Source: an uncultured Parabacteroides sp.
GTDB taxonomy: Bacteria; Bacteroidota; Bacteroidia; Bacteroidales; Tannerellaceae
Direction: 5' to 3'
Length of the DNA stretch: 64,000 nucleotides
NCBI GenBank assembly: GCA_949289155.1
Contig: CASEMX010000005.1
Coordinates: 55,798 to 119,797 of the forward strand
The position numbers were made by a program, and so were the translations under genes. How positions within the stretch are numbered: the stretch's first letter is position 1; each line of letters starts with the position of its first letter. This document shows positions 17,654 through 30,406 of the stretch, in pieces. The notes under the pieces were generated by a model, which saw nothing but the letters and a program-made list of their open reading frames with translations, made no database searches and was not told the origin of the DNA.

Positions 17654-18166
17654 ATGAAACGAATATGGACATTAAGCCTCGTAACGCTATTCGTTCTTGC
17701 CGTTACAGCTTGTACTATTTCTTATAAATTGAATGGAGCCTCGATTGATTATACAAAAGTCAAGACGATTACGATAAAAGACTTTCCTAATCAAGCACCA
17801 ATGGTCTATCCGCCATTAGCCCAACAGTTCACAGAAGGACTAAAAGATATTTATGTTCGACAAACCCGCCTTTCTTTGGTAAATAATAACGGTGATTTGG
17901 AGCTGGAAGGTGAAATTACCGGATACGATTTGGCGGCTATAGCAGTTCAGGAAGACGCTCTTTCTTCTCGAACAAAGTTAACGATAACGGTTAAAGTCCG
18001 TTATACGAATCGGACAAATGCAGAAGAAGACTTTGAACAGTCATTCTCTGCTTACCGCGAGTTCGATAGTAGTGTAATGTTACAGGATGTGCAGGACCAA
18101 TTATGCACGGAAATCGTAGAGGAATTGGCAGATCAAATTTATAATGCTACAGTCGCAAACTGGTGA
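17654..18166 (+). CDS. lptE: LptE-family LPS-assembly lipoprotein
   Basis: A 170-residue lipoprotein with signal peptide and lipobox AVTAC (Cys20). The body matches the Bacteroidota LptE group: YKLNGASIDYTKVKTITIKDF early, then LSLVNNNGDLELEGEITGYD and a C-terminal amphipathic helix. LptE plugs the LptD barrel and helps place lipopolysaccharide in the outer leaflet. It follows the sigma-54 regulator by 4 bases. The family is divergent from E. coli LptE, so the call rests on this lineage-typical pattern and the gene neighbourhood. Confidence 0.85.
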   Translation: MKRIWTLSLVTLFVLAVTACTISYKLNGASIDYTKVKTITIKDFPNQAPMVYPPLAQQFTEGLKDIYVRQTRLSLVNNNGDLELEGEITGYDLAAIAVQEDALSSRTKLTITVKVRYTNRTNAEEDFEQSFSAYREFDSSVMLQDVQDQLCTEIVEELADQIYNATVANW

Positions 18167-18184
18167 TTTAAATCGAGAATAATA

Positions 18185-18964
18185 ATGAATGCGATTGAAT
18201 TGCATCAATATATCCAACATCCGGACTCATTATCGGCACATTCGTTGGAAGAGCTCAAACGAATGTCGGAAATTTATCCTTATTTTCAGACAGCGAAACT
18301 GCTTTATCTGAAAAATCTCCTGCTAAATAAGGATTCGCGTTTCGAAGCAGAACTGAAACGACTGGCAATAGATGTAGCAGAGCGGAAAGTTTTATATATC
18401 CTATTGAAAGGCGAAGATGCATTTGCCTCTCAAAAAGAGGAAGAGGCCCAACCTGTTTCTGATTCATTTGAACTCATTGATGCTTTTCTCGCTTCGAATC
18501 CACAAAATTCGGCAAAAACAAACCCAACGGACAAATTGTTGTATGAATCAGCAGTGGCGACCGACTATTTCCATCTGACCCAGATTGAAAATAAAGCGAT
18601 AACCGCCGAACCTTCCGCGCCGGAGGCAGAAAACAAACTAAAGCATCAGGATTTAATCGATTCTTTTATTGAAAATGAAACGGCACGAAGAAGAATACAA
18701 CCGCCTATTCCCTCGGAAGCAGCTAATAGCAACGAGGAAGAAACGGAGCCGGAAGAAACTCCTGACGATATATCCATCAAATCCTTAGACGATACTTATT
18801 TTACAGAGACATTGGCCCGAATTTATATCAAACAAAAGCGTTACGATAAGGCATTGCAAATTATTAGAAACTTAAACTTGAAATATCCAGAAAAAAATAT
18901 TTACTTTGCAGACCAAATCAGATTCTTGGAAAAATTGATTATTAACACTAAAAAAATAGATTAA
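18185..18964 (+). CDS. Conserved hypothetical with C-terminal TPR-like motif
   Basis: A 259-residue protein without signal peptide or membrane segment. Residues 1-80 are helical (LHQYIQHPDSLSAHSLEELKRM), the middle is acidic and low in complexity (residues 120-200), and the C-terminus contains a single TPR-like helical pair (ETLARIYIKQKRYDKALQIIRNLN). It sits between lptE and secG, with 3 bases to the latter. Gene order is typical of Bacteroidales, but no function is known to me. It may be a scaffold in envelope biogenesis, which is only inference from position. Confidence 0.78.
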   Translation: MNAIELHQYIQHPDSLSAHSLEELKRMSEIYPYFQTAKLLYLKNLLLNKDSRFEAELKRLAIDVAERKVLYILLKGEDAFASQKEEEAQPVSDSFELIDAFLASNPQNSAKTNPTDKLLYESAVATDYFHLTQIENKAITAEPSAPEAENKLKHQDLIDSFIENETARRRIQPPIPSEAANSNEEETEPEETPDDISIKSLDDTYFTETLARIYIKQKRYDKALQIIRNLNLKYPEKNIYFADQIRFLEKLIINTKKID

Positions 18965-18967
18965 AAA

Positions 18968-19360
18968 ATGTACGTATTTATTTCAATTTTAATTCTGATT
19001 GCAGCTGTCTTACTAATTCTGATTGTCCTGATTCAGAATTCTAAAGGAGGTGGCTTAGCTTCAGGATTCTCTTCTTCTAACCAAATCATGGGCGTTCGGA
19101 AGACAACAGACTTTTTGGAGAAAGCGACTTGGACTTTGGCTGGAACGGTGGTTGTCCTTAGTATTGTAATCACAGCTTTCATTCCGCGAGGAGAACGTGC
19201 CACTAATCAATCGGAAATTAAACAGCAAGTAAACGAGGCTGTAACCATTGACCCGAATGCTGTTTCGCCAGATTTCGGTACGGCACAACAATCTGAAGCT
19301 CCGGCAGAAGAATCAACGCCGGCAAATGCAGTTCCCGAACAAAATGCAGATCAGAAATAA
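18968..19360 (+). CDS. secG: Preprotein translocase subunit SecG
   Basis: A 130-residue inner-membrane protein, the small accessory subunit of the SecYEG channel. Two hydrophobic segments (residues 2-22 and 55-75) flank the conserved loop NSKGGGLASGFSSSNQIMGVR, and the second segment is preceded by TTDFLEKATW, a known SecG pattern. The C-terminal tail of about 50 residues is rich in Ala, Glu and Pro, as in other Bacteroidota. It is the last gene of the operon before an intrinsic terminator. Confidence 0.94.
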   Translation: MYVFISILILIAAVLLILIVLIQNSKGGGLASGFSSSNQIMGVRKTTDFLEKATWTLAGTVVVLSIVITAFIPRGERATNQSEIKQQVNEAVTIDPNAVSPDFGTAQQSEAPAEESTPANAVPEQNADQK

Positions 19361-19385
19361 CTAAAGAATACACAATACAAAAGGA

Positions 19386-19423
19386 AAGGCCATTTCAATG
19401 ATGTTGGAATGGCCTTCTTTTTT
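19386..19423 (+). terminator. Rho-independent terminator after secG
   Basis: AAGGCCATT (19386-19394) pairs with AATGGCCTT (19408-19416), with further weaker pairing inside, followed by CTTTTTT. It closes the lptE-secG operon. Confidence 0.88.
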
Positions 19424-19445
19424 ACGAATAAAAGAGCATAAACTC

Positions 19446-19745
19446 ATGGTAAATTGGTACGGATTATTCATCGGAGTCATCACGTTTTTGGTCATCGGCT
19501 TATTTCATCCATTAGTCATAAAAGCGGAGTACTATTGGGGGGCGAAAAGCTGGTGGATATTTCTACTCTTCGGCATCATCGGAACAATTACTTCGTTATT
19601 AATAGAAAATATTTTAGGCTCGACGATTTGCGGAGTATTCGCTTTTTCCTCTTTTTGGTCGATAAAAGAGGTATTTGAGCAGGAAGAACGGGTGAAAAAA
19701 GGATGGTTCCCCAAAAATCCAAAAAGGAATTATCCCGAATCCTGA
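19446..19745 (+). CDS. DUF4491 family small membrane protein
   Basis: A 99-residue protein of a family typical of Bacteroidota and some Firmicutes, with three hydrophobic segments (YGLFIGVITFLVIGLFHP, WWIFLLFGIIGTITSLL and a third around FAFSSFW) and a charged C-terminus. NWYGL at the start and HPLVIKAEYYWG are family hallmarks. The start is taken at 19446 because a longer in-frame ATG at 19398 lies inside the secG terminator hairpin. No promoter was seen in the 22 bases between, so it may depend on read-through or have a weak promoter. Function unknown. Confidence 0.82.
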   Translation: MVNWYGLFIGVITFLVIGLFHPLVIKAEYYWGAKSWWIFLLFGIIGTITSLLIENILGSTICGVFAFSSFWSIKEVFEQEERVKKGWFPKNPKRNYPES

Positions 19746-19871
19746 CTCAGATTCCCTGAATAGATAATCAGAGGAACGAAAACGTCCGAAAAATCTCCAT
19801 CTTTATCATCACTCATTATGAATGAGATAGGAAACAGAGAGCACTTTATTTCGAAAAAAATCCACTAAAAG

Positions 19872-19902
19872 TTTGCATTATTGAAAATAATCCGTACCTT
19901 TG
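19872..19902 (+). promoter_or_regulatory. Promoter of tRNA-Ser: TTTG (19872-19875), 19 bases, TACCTTTG (19895-19902)
   Basis: A perfect match to the Bacteroidota housekeeping promoter (TTTG, 19-base spacer, TAnnTTTG), 47 bases before the mature tRNA. Confidence 0.85.
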
Positions 19903-19949
19903 CACCGCAATCGAGAGACAACGGTTGCCGACATCGTGAGAGAACGATT

Positions 19950-20034
19950 GGAAAGGTGGTAGAGTGGTCGATTACAGCGGTCTTGAAAACCGCCGTACCG
20001 AGAGGTACCGGGGGTTCGAATCCCTCCCTTTCCG
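19950..20034 (+). tRNA. tRNA-Ser (anticodon UGA)
   Basis: The acceptor stem GGAAAGG (19950-19956) pairs with CCTTTCC (20027-20033), discriminator G. The anticodon stem GCGGT/ACCGC closes loop CTTGAAA, giving anticodon TGA. A long variable arm (GTACCGAGAGGTAC) shows a class II tRNA, as expected for serine, and the T arm has GGTTCGAATCC. The CCA end is not encoded. It reads UCA codons and wobble partners. Confidence 0.96.
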
Positions 20035-20043
20035 CATCAAATG

Positions 20044-20078
20044 AATTCCACAAATCGAAAGGTTTGTGGAATTTTTTT
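20044..20078 (+). terminator. Rho-independent terminator after tRNA-Ser
   Basis: AATTCCACAAA (20044-20054) pairs perfectly with TTTGTGGAATT (20063-20073), followed by a run of T. Confidence 0.92.
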
Positions 20079-20172
20079 GTCCTTGTCTGACATTCATTCT
20101 GAAGTGTTCCCCGCGGCATTTCTTGTTATTTTCCCTTTTTCCGCTTAACTTCGCAAGAACAAAACGAGAAAT

Positions 20173-20820
20173 ATGAACGCGCAATTCCATGTCATCGACA
20201 AAGCCACTTGGGAGCGGAGCATTTACTTCGACTATTATTACTCCCAAATCAAATGCAAGTACACGCTGAACGCGAATCTCGACATCACGCATTTACGGAC
20301 GGAGCAGAAGCAAAGAGGATTGCGTTTCTTCCCTTCGATGCTATACGTCATCATGCGCGCGGTCAACCAGAACAAAGAGTTCCGTATGAGTTTCAATGAA
20401 GCGGGAGAACTGGGCTACTGGGACGAGGTCGTGCCCAGCTATACCCTTTTCCATCCCGAAAACAAGACCTTCACCGATATATGGAGCGAATATCACGCCG
20501 ACTTCGAGACCTTTTACCGCACCGTTGTGGAAGACATCGCCACCTACCGCGATGTGACGGGCGTGATTAAAGCGCGTCCGGACCAACCGGCCAATTTCTG
20601 TCCGATATCCAGTCTGCCGTGGCTGAGTTACACGGCTTTTGCACAGGACACCTATACCGAAAGCCGGCTGCTGTTCCCGCTGATTAAATTCGGGAAGTTC
20701 TTTGCTGCCGACGGGCGCATCCTGATTCCGGTGTCCGTATTCGTCAACCATGCCGTGGCCGACGGTTACCATACGTGCAAACTCATCAATGATATGCAGG
20801 AAATTGCAAATTATTTTTAA
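20173..20820 (+). CDS. Chloramphenicol acetyltransferase-like (type A fold) acetyltransferase
   Basis: A 215-residue protein with the trimeric CAT fold pattern. The catalytic motif reads NHAVADGYH with His193 and Asp197, matching the H-x3-D of CAT (HHAVCDGFH), though the first His is Asn and the Cys is Ala. The N-terminal pattern WERSIYFDYYYSQIKCKYTLNANLDIT and ISSLPWLSYTAF are also family features. Catalytic residues are kept, so it should be an active acetyl-CoA-dependent acetyltransferase, but many chromosomal Bacteroidota homologues carry the name without proven drug resistance. Upstream, TAACTTCG at about 20145 is an imperfect -7 element. Confidence 0.85.
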   Translation: MNAQFHVIDKATWERSIYFDYYYSQIKCKYTLNANLDITHLRTEQKQRGLRFFPSMLYVIMRAVNQNKEFRMSFNEAGELGYWDEVVPSYTLFHPENKTFTDIWSEYHADFETFYRTVVEDIATYRDVTGVIKARPDQPANFCPISSLPWLSYTAFAQDTYTESRLLFPLIKFGKFFAADGRILIPVSVFVNHAVADGYHTCKLINDMQEIANYF

Positions 20821-20839
20821 TCTCTATATATATTTTTTG

Positions 20840-20847
20840 TACATTTG
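20840..20847 (+). promoter_or_regulatory. Promoter -7 element (TACATTTG) for the Nim-like gene
   Basis: TACATTTG lies 35 bases before ATG 20883 and just after the stop of the acetyltransferase gene, so this gene pair likely has its own transcript. Confidence 0.6.
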
Positions 20848-20882
20848 CGCAGATAAGAACCGAATAACGAAACAAACGCCTT

Positions 20883-21398
20883 ATGAGGAAAGTCAGCAGA
20901 GAAATGCCCGCCGATTGGGCTTTGGAAATTATGCATAAAGCACCATATATTACCGTCAGCTTCACCCGCGCGGATGGTACGGCCTATGCTGTCCCGCTGT
21001 CGTTGGCAAGCGCGGACGATAAGGTGTGGTATTTTCATTGCGCACCTGAAGGCGAAAAGCTCGATGCCCTTGCTGCACATTCTGAGGTTTGCCTTTCGGC
21101 GGTCACCAAATGTGCACCGACAGTAGGTCCGAAAGATGGCTCGTTCACGCTCCAATACCGGTCGGCGATTGCCTTTGGCTGGGCGGAATTGGTCCTCAAC
21201 GAGGAAGAAAAAATCGATGCGCTCCGCATCATCAGCCAGCGGTTCCTGCCTCAGCACATGGATGCCTTCGACGACGCTATCCGCCGAAGCCTGCACCGCA
21301 CGGCAGTGGTACGCATCACCCTGACAGCAGCTCCGACAGGGAAACGGAAGCAATATGACAAAGATGGGGAGGAAATGAAATATGGACGGATGGAATAG
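20883..21398 (+). CDS. Pyridoxamine 5'-phosphate oxidase-fold flavoprotein, Nim-like
   Basis: A 171-residue split-barrel protein. Features resembling 5-nitroimidazole reductases (Nim): APYITVSFTRADGTAYAVPLSL early, then VWYFHCAPEGEKLDALAAH, where the FHxxxxGxK pattern lines the flavin site, and a C-terminal Arg/Lys-rich tail. Nim proteins reduce nitroimidazoles to non-toxic amines, but most members of the family are housekeeping flavoproteins of unknown substrate. Resistance cannot be concluded. Its last 17 bases overlap the start of ogt, which suggests translational coupling. Confidence 0.8.
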   Translation: MRKVSREMPADWALEIMHKAPYITVSFTRADGTAYAVPLSLASADDKVWYFHCAPEGEKLDALAAHSEVCLSAVTKCAPTVGPKDGSFTLQYRSAIAFGWAELVLNEEEKIDALRIISQRFLPQHMDAFDDAIRRSLHRTAVVRITLTAAPTGKRKQYDKDGEEMKYGRME

Positions 21399-21927
21399 AC
21401 ATAACCTCATCCGCGTGCAGCACTATCATTCGCCCTGCGGTGAATTGCTGCTGGGCTCGCTCGACGGGCAGCTCTGCCTTTGCGACTGGGCGGAGGGGCG
21501 GCATCGCGAGCGCATCGACAAGAGGCTGCGCAAATTGCTGCGGGCGGACTTCGACGAATCGCCGTCGGAGGTCACTCAAGAGGCGGCGCGGCAGTTGGAC
21601 GAATATTTCGAGCGACGACGGAGGATTTTCGATGTTCCGCTGCGCTTTGCCGGCACGGATTTCCAGAAAAAAGTATGGAGCCGATTGCTGGATATCCCTT
21701 ACGGTACGGTGGTATCGTACGGCGAACTGGCCCGAATGTTGGGGATGCCGAATGCAATTAGGGCGGTGGCAAATGCGAATAGTTCAAATGCAATTAGTAT
21801 CTTTGCACCATGCCATCGCGTCATCGGTAGTGACCGTTCGCTGACCGGCTACGGTGGTGGCCTGGTCGCCAAGAAGATATTATTGAATTTGGAAACGGAC
21901 CCGGCGTCCCTCCATTTTCTGGAATGA
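21382..21927 (+). CDS. ogt: Methylated-DNA-[protein]-cysteine S-methyltransferase
   Basis: A 181-residue suicide repair protein that moves the methyl group from O6-methylguanine to its own cysteine. The active site PCHRVIG is present with Cys144, preceded by SSNAISIFA, where the conserved Asn hinge also lies. FQKKVWSRLLDIPYGTVVSYGELARMLG is the helix-turn-helix DNA-binding segment with the Arg finger region ARAVANANS partly kept (IRAVANANS). It overlaps the Nim-like gene by 17 bases. The start at 21382 gives a full N-terminal domain. A palindromic tandem array starts right after the stop. Confidence 0.94.
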   Translation: MDGWNRHNLIRVQHYHSPCGELLLGSLDGQLCLCDWAEGRHRERIDKRLRKLLRADFDESPSEVTQEAARQLDEYFERRRRIFDVPLRFAGTDFQKKVWSRLLDIPYGTVVSYGELARMLGMPNAIRAVANANSSNAISIFAPCHRVIGSDRSLTGYGGGLVAKKILLNLETDPASLHFLE

Positions 21928-21937
21928 ATGGGAGCCT

Positions 21938-22285
21938 TCCGTGCATCGGTGCAACGCCGGCGTATTAGTACGCGTGTCATGTGACCGGTGCAAAGCTCGC
22001 GTATTAGTACGCGCGTCATGTGACCGGTGCAACGTCGGCGTATTAATACGCCGAGCCCATGCACACATGAAAACGTCGGCGTATTAATACGCGGGCCCAT
22101 GTGACCGGTGCAAACCTCCGGCGTATTAATACGCCGAGCCATGTGACCGGTGCAAACCTCCGGCGTACTAATACGCCGGACCATGTGACCGGTGCAAACC
22201 TCCGGCGTACTAATACGCCGGGCCATGTGACCGGTGCAACACCTCGGCGTACTAATACGCCGGCCATGCGACCGGTGCATGGATA
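21938..22285 (+). repeat. Tandem array, 39-42-bp units, eight copies, two palindromes per unit
   Basis: The core GTAyTArTAC-like decamer starts at 21962, 22001, 22040, 22081, 22123, 22165, 22207 and 22249 (periods 39, 39, 41, 42, 42, 42, 42). Most units hold the 18-base palindrome CGGCGTATTAATACGCCG (or its TACTAATA variant) and ACCGGT within a conserved ATGTGACCGGTGCAA. The 5' units are the most diverged, the 3' units nearly identical. The region up to the next promoter (22286-22369) shows no gene. Confidence 0.95.
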
Positions 22286-22369
22286 CTGATTTTAAAAACG
22301 CTGCGATATCTCGCTTCGGCTCGGGACATCGATGGGCGGATAGAAAAGCCGATAAACAGAAACGAAATT

Positions 22370-22377
22370 TAAATTTG
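22370..22377 (+). promoter_or_regulatory. Possible promoter -7 element (TAAATTTG)
   Basis: TAAATTTG lies only 8 bases before ATG 22386, so if used, the transcript would be nearly leaderless or translation would begin at the downstream ATGs (22407 or 22410). Confidence 0.45.
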
Positions 22378-22385
22378 GAATAGCT

Positions 22386-26815
<4,430 letters not shown>

Positions 26816-26826
26816 TTAATTTATAG

Positions 26827-28017
26827 TTATGAAACAATGATATAAGTCCAATAATGTGTCTCTGTTGAGACGGGGCAAAGACTCAAATATCCCCGACGTA
26901 TCTTACCTTCCGCCATAATAAGAGGATATTGCTCCTGCATCTGCCGGTGTTTTCTCAATACTTCTCCCTCCGGCTTCTCATATCGCACGGAAAAATGTCC
27001 GTGTTTTCCTTCGCCTATCCTTTCTGATAAACAAACGGCAAGCATTCCCATCGTCTGTCGCATGTTTATTTCGACGCAAGGATAAATCCGGATTTCATTT
27101 CCCTGCCGATATAATAACATATCCACGCCGATATTGCCAGCATAAAGCCTACCATATCGCTCGGCCAATGCAGTTTCTAAAGCCCTCCGAACCCTATCCA
27201 ACAGCTCCTCGGTAACGAACCTTAACAGAAAAGACTTCCGGTAAGCCTCCGAACCTAAAATATTCCCCGAATAAGCGCCCCGCTCCAAAGTTCCGAAAAC
27301 CGACAGCCCGCAATATTCGACCTTTCCTTTTCCATCGGAATAAAATTCCATCGCAAAATCCTGCACCTTATCCAATACAGCTTCTATACTGATTTCTCCC
27401 TGCTTTCGGATTGCCCCGTTTATCCATTGCCGCTCCTTCTCTTCCACTCTGCCGGACAGAAGCCAAAGCAATCCTCTCCCTGAAGAAGAAAACGGCATCT
27501 TCAATACAAAAGAAGAAGTGCTACCATTTATATAATGTATCACCTCTTCTGGCGTTCGACAAAAACAGGGCGGTTCCGGAAAAGCAATATCCGGGAGCAG
27601 CTCCTTTACCCGCAATAATACCTCCCGTGCCGTCTGCCGACCGACCAATGTCCGATAGACATCGCGCCATTCCGGGACAATTAACGAGAGATTCCGTTTT
27701 TTCTTCAGTTGTTGACAGGCACGCAAACTATTCGGAGCTAATCCCCATGGCGACGCCTCCAAAGAAAGAACGGATGACTCCTGCACCTCTTCCGGGAATA
27801 ATCTCGGCAAATCCGAGAAAGAATGACGCATCTCCGCTATATATTTCCTCGCCAACTCACCTTCAGCCCAAACATAATCCGTTGCTTTCGCATACCAAAT
27901 CGGCAAACAAGCCAAATCTTTGGACATACGCTGCACATTACTCGATGGCGTATAATTCGGAATCCCCGAACAAATCGCCTCCTCGCTACCCGGATTGAAA
28001 TAATGGAGAGATATCAT
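26827..28017 (-). CDS. ATP-grasp-like hypothetical protein
   Basis: A 396-residue soluble protein. Its second half looks like an ATP-grasp fold: FVLKMPFSSSGRGLLWL near residue 190 resembles the nucleotide-binding Lys/Gly-rich loop, and IYPCVEINMRQTMGM near residue 325 supplies the metal-binding E-x-N. ATP-grasp enzymes join a carboxylate to an amine or thiol. I do not recognise a specific subfamily, and the N-terminal 120 residues match nothing I know. It ends 17 bases before the esterase gene on the same strand, so they may be co-transcribed, but a functional link is not evident. Confidence 0.65.
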   Translation of the reverse strand: MISLHYFNPGSEEAICSGIPNYTPSSNVQRMSKDLACLPIWYAKATDYVWAEGELARKYIAEMRHSFSDLPRLFPEEVQESSVLSLEASPWGLAPNSLRACQQLKKKRNLSLIVPEWRDVYRTLVGRQTAREVLLRVKELLPDIAFPEPPCFCRTPEEVIHYINGSTSSFVLKMPFSSSGRGLLWLLSGRVEEKERQWINGAIRKQGEISIEAVLDKVQDFAMEFYSDGKGKVEYCGLSVFGTLERGAYSGNILGSEAYRKSFLLRFVTEELLDRVRRALETALAERYGRLYAGNIGVDMLLYRQGNEIRIYPCVEINMRQTMGMLAVCLSERIGEGKHGHFSVRYEKPEGEVLRKHRQMQEQYPLIMAEGKIRRGYLSLCPVSTETHYWTYIIVS

Positions 28018-28054
28018 GACAAAAAAAGGGGATGTGTCAAATCTGAATCAGGCT

Positions 28055-28266
28055 ATTATTTCGTCACCCTGAGCGCATTCGAAGGGTCTTTTACTCTGTT
28101 TGTAGGAGATGTTTGCCTCCGCTTTGCTCCGGTTTTTACCATTTTCCTCCGAAGAAAATCTGTCTACACGTGTTGCCGAGCCTTTGAGGACCCTCGATGA
28201 CCTCCCAACACGTGTTGGCAACTGAATAAGGACTACTCGACCGCGCTCGGAATGATGAAATGATAT
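28055..28266. mobile_element. MITE-like element with imperfect terminal inverted repeats
   Basis: The left end (28055-28076, containing ATTTCGTCACCCTGAGCGC) and the right end (28243-28266, containing GCGCTCGGAATGATGAAAT) are inverted copies agreeing at 15 of 19 positions. Inside are two copies of ACACGTGTTG (near 28165 and 28207). No gene fits. Sequences starting CGTCA(TT/CC)C(C/T)GAGCGC are scattered in many Bacteroidota genomes, which suggests a non-autonomous element or a dispersed repeat. It fills most of the gap 28018-28296. Confidence 0.55.
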
Positions 28267-28296
28267 CTTAATGCTATTTTGACTTCCTCTGCTCTT

Positions 28297-30141
28297 TTAT
28301 TCTAAATTCTCGTCAATGGCATCAATTTTCTTGACAATTATTTCCATCTCCTCCTTCAGTTTAGCAATCTTACGTTCCATTTCTTTCACTAAACCGCCTC
28401 CGCCTTTCGAAGAGACACTTAAAAAGCCTATATTATTCTCATAGGTTTGCAATTCGCCCTTCATGCGCTCATAGTTTCGCATCAACTTTTCACGTTCAGA
28501 ATAGAGTTTCCCTTTGCCCTTTCCTGCCATTTCATTGACACTATTACGGAACGATTTTATCCTCCGGTCGCGCTGGTCAACTCTCAAGCGGTCAAACTGC
28601 TCATCAACTGCTTTATGGAATGCATCATACAATTTGTCTTTCTCTCGGAACGGGACATGACCAATTCCATTCCATTCTGCAATCCATTCCTTCAATTGCG
28701 CAATTGCTTCTTCCGCTTTTAATGATTCATCTAAGGACTTCACCTTCTCAACCAGAGCCTTTTTCGCCTCTAAATTAGCCAGTTCTTCGCCCCGTTGAGA
28801 AGAGGTATTCTTATTTTTATTCTCAAAGAAATAATCACATGCCGTAATAAAACGTTTCCAAATAGCTTCCGAATGGCGACGTGTTACCTGACCTATCGAT
28901 TTCCATTCCTTCTGCAAAGCGATAAACTTATCGGTCGTTTCCTTCCAATCCGTACTATCCTTCAAAGCCTCAGCCTTTTCACACAATTCGCGCTTTCTTT
29001 GCAGATTCTTTTCCATTTCTGCCTTCAACGCCTTATAAAATTCGGTTTTCTTTGTGAAGAATACATCGCAAGCCGTACGGAAACGCTCAAAAATTTTCGT
29101 ATTATATTTTTTAGGTGTGAAACCTATCGTTCTCCACTTCTGTTGCAGTTCCAAAACGTATTTATTTTTTTCGTCCCAGTCCTTATAACTCTTCAAAGTG
29201 GATAAGTCTATTGCTTCAACAGCCTCGCAAAGTGCAGTTTTTTCTACTAAATTTTCCTGCTCTTTAGCCTTTTGTGCATCAAAATATTGCTGATGCCGCT
29301 TATTAATAACGGTAGAAGCGGCTTTAAAACGAGACCATAAATCTTCACGCAAGTCTTTTGCTACCGGACCAATCTCACGCCATTGCTGATGCAACTTCTG
29401 CAATTGATGAAAAGCAGAGATAATGTCTTTCGCTCCCTCCAATTTTTCCACCGCTTCGCAAAGCGCCGTTTTCAATTCCAAATTCTTCTTGAAATCATAA
29501 TCGCGGTACTGATTATTTATTTTGATTAAATCGTAGAACTTCTCGGAGTAAAGCTGATATTCTTTCCACAATTCAGAAACATGCTCGGCAGGAACCAGCT
29601 TAATTTCTTTCCATTTTTGCTGAATCTCCTTAAATTCATTATACAACTTATTAAAATCATCCTGACTTTCGCACAAAATCTTCAACCGTTCGATAAGTTG
29701 CAATTTCGCCTCATAGTTTGCCTCCTTCACCTTCGCTTCTTCAGCCATGAAAGCCGCTTTCTTTTCCTTATAATCGTTCAAAAGTTCCTTCAGCCGTTCT
29801 TCTTGTGCATCTTCGGGAACTGCAAAATCCTCTTCCTTGCCGCCTTGCTCGATAAATGCCCGCTTCAATGCATTTTCCTCATTTTGGCGGATTTTATAAT
29901 ATGCCTGCTTCAACGATTCTACCTCATCGCGCACGGTTTCGACCGGTGCGTCCACCAAAGTCTGCAACCGATTCAGGATTTCATCTTTTGTTATTTTTTC
30001 GGCAAGCGGATTTTCTCCATTTGCAGCCTCATCCACAGCAACTGCTTCGGATACATTTTCCGCATTAGCTGCCAATTCATTCGTTTCATTCAATTTAACA
30101 GCTTCTTCACCCGTTAAATTTGTTCCAAGAGTGTCCTTCAT
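28297..30141 (-). CDS. DUF349-repeat protein
   Basis: A 614-residue, highly charged, almost wholly helical cytoplasmic protein with five DUF349 repeats. Each shows a W-(K/R)-x-I-(G/K) core and a following helix, for example QQKWKEIKLVPAEHVSELW, HQQWREIGPVAKDLREDLW, QQKWRTIGFTPKK, QKEWKSIGQVTRRHS and IAEWNGIGHVPFREKDKLY. The C-terminus is a coiled coil (MKGELQTYENNIGFL to the end). DUF349 proteins are common in Bacteroidota and Actinobacteria and are mostly of unknown function. The acidic N-terminal 80 residues (NETNELAANAENVSEAVAV) look disordered. It is transcribed alone. Confidence 0.9.
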   Translation of the reverse strand: MKDTLGTNLTGEEAVKLNETNELAANAENVSEAVAVDEAANGENPLAEKITKDEILNRLQTLVDAPVETVRDEVESLKQAYYKIRQNEENALKRAFIEQGGKEEDFAVPEDAQEERLKELLNDYKEKKAAFMAEEAKVKEANYEAKLQLIERLKILCESQDDFNKLYNEFKEIQQKWKEIKLVPAEHVSELWKEYQLYSEKFYDLIKINNQYRDYDFKKNLELKTALCEAVEKLEGAKDIISAFHQLQKLHQQWREIGPVAKDLREDLWSRFKAASTVINKRHQQYFDAQKAKEQENLVEKTALCEAVEAIDLSTLKSYKDWDEKNKYVLELQQKWRTIGFTPKKYNTKIFERFRTACDVFFTKKTEFYKALKAEMEKNLQRKRELCEKAEALKDSTDWKETTDKFIALQKEWKSIGQVTRRHSEAIWKRFITACDYFFENKNKNTSSQRGEELANLEAKKALVEKVKSLDESLKAEEAIAQLKEWIAEWNGIGHVPFREKDKLYDAFHKAVDEQFDRLRVDQRDRRIKSFRNSVNEMAGKGKGKLYSEREKLMRNYERMKGELQTYENNIGFLSVSSKGGGGLVKEMERKIAKLKEEMEIIVKKIDAIDENLE

Positions 30142-30379
30142 ACTTCAAATGTTTTAAGAAAGGATTTTTACATTCCCAATTATCGAATACAAATTAAACT
30201 AAATATTTTCTTATATCCGCATAATTCGCTGAGTTTTTACCTAAAAAAATATAAATAAAGGATTATTTGTGGGAAAAGAGCGATTATTCTTGAGAAAAGA
30301 TTGGATAGGAAGAGAAAAAAAGTAGGAGCCTGCATCAAAAAAACAAGAAAAGTAATATGCCTTTACCGATTCCTTGCTG

Positions 30380-30387
30380 TATCTTTG
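30380..30387 (+). promoter_or_regulatory. Promoter -7 element (TATCTTTG) for the GSCFA-murF operon
   Basis: TATCTTTG fits TAnnTTTG, 19 bases before ATG 30407. The region 30142-30379 is AT-rich and holds no recognised gene. Confidence 0.65.
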
Positions 30388-30406
30388 ACCGTCAAAATAG
30401 CAAGTT

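Noticed and set aside
20173-21398. Antibiotic-resistance island (CAT-like and Nim-like genes side by side)
   Set aside because: Both belong to families that are mostly housekeeping in Bacteroidota; no mobile-element marks surround them, and each has its own promoter pattern.
21849-22280. Minus-strand 143-residue repetitive open frame (repeated RTGHM-like motif)
   Set aside because: Produced by the 42-bp tandem array, in which the period is divisible by three; no promoter, start context or family.
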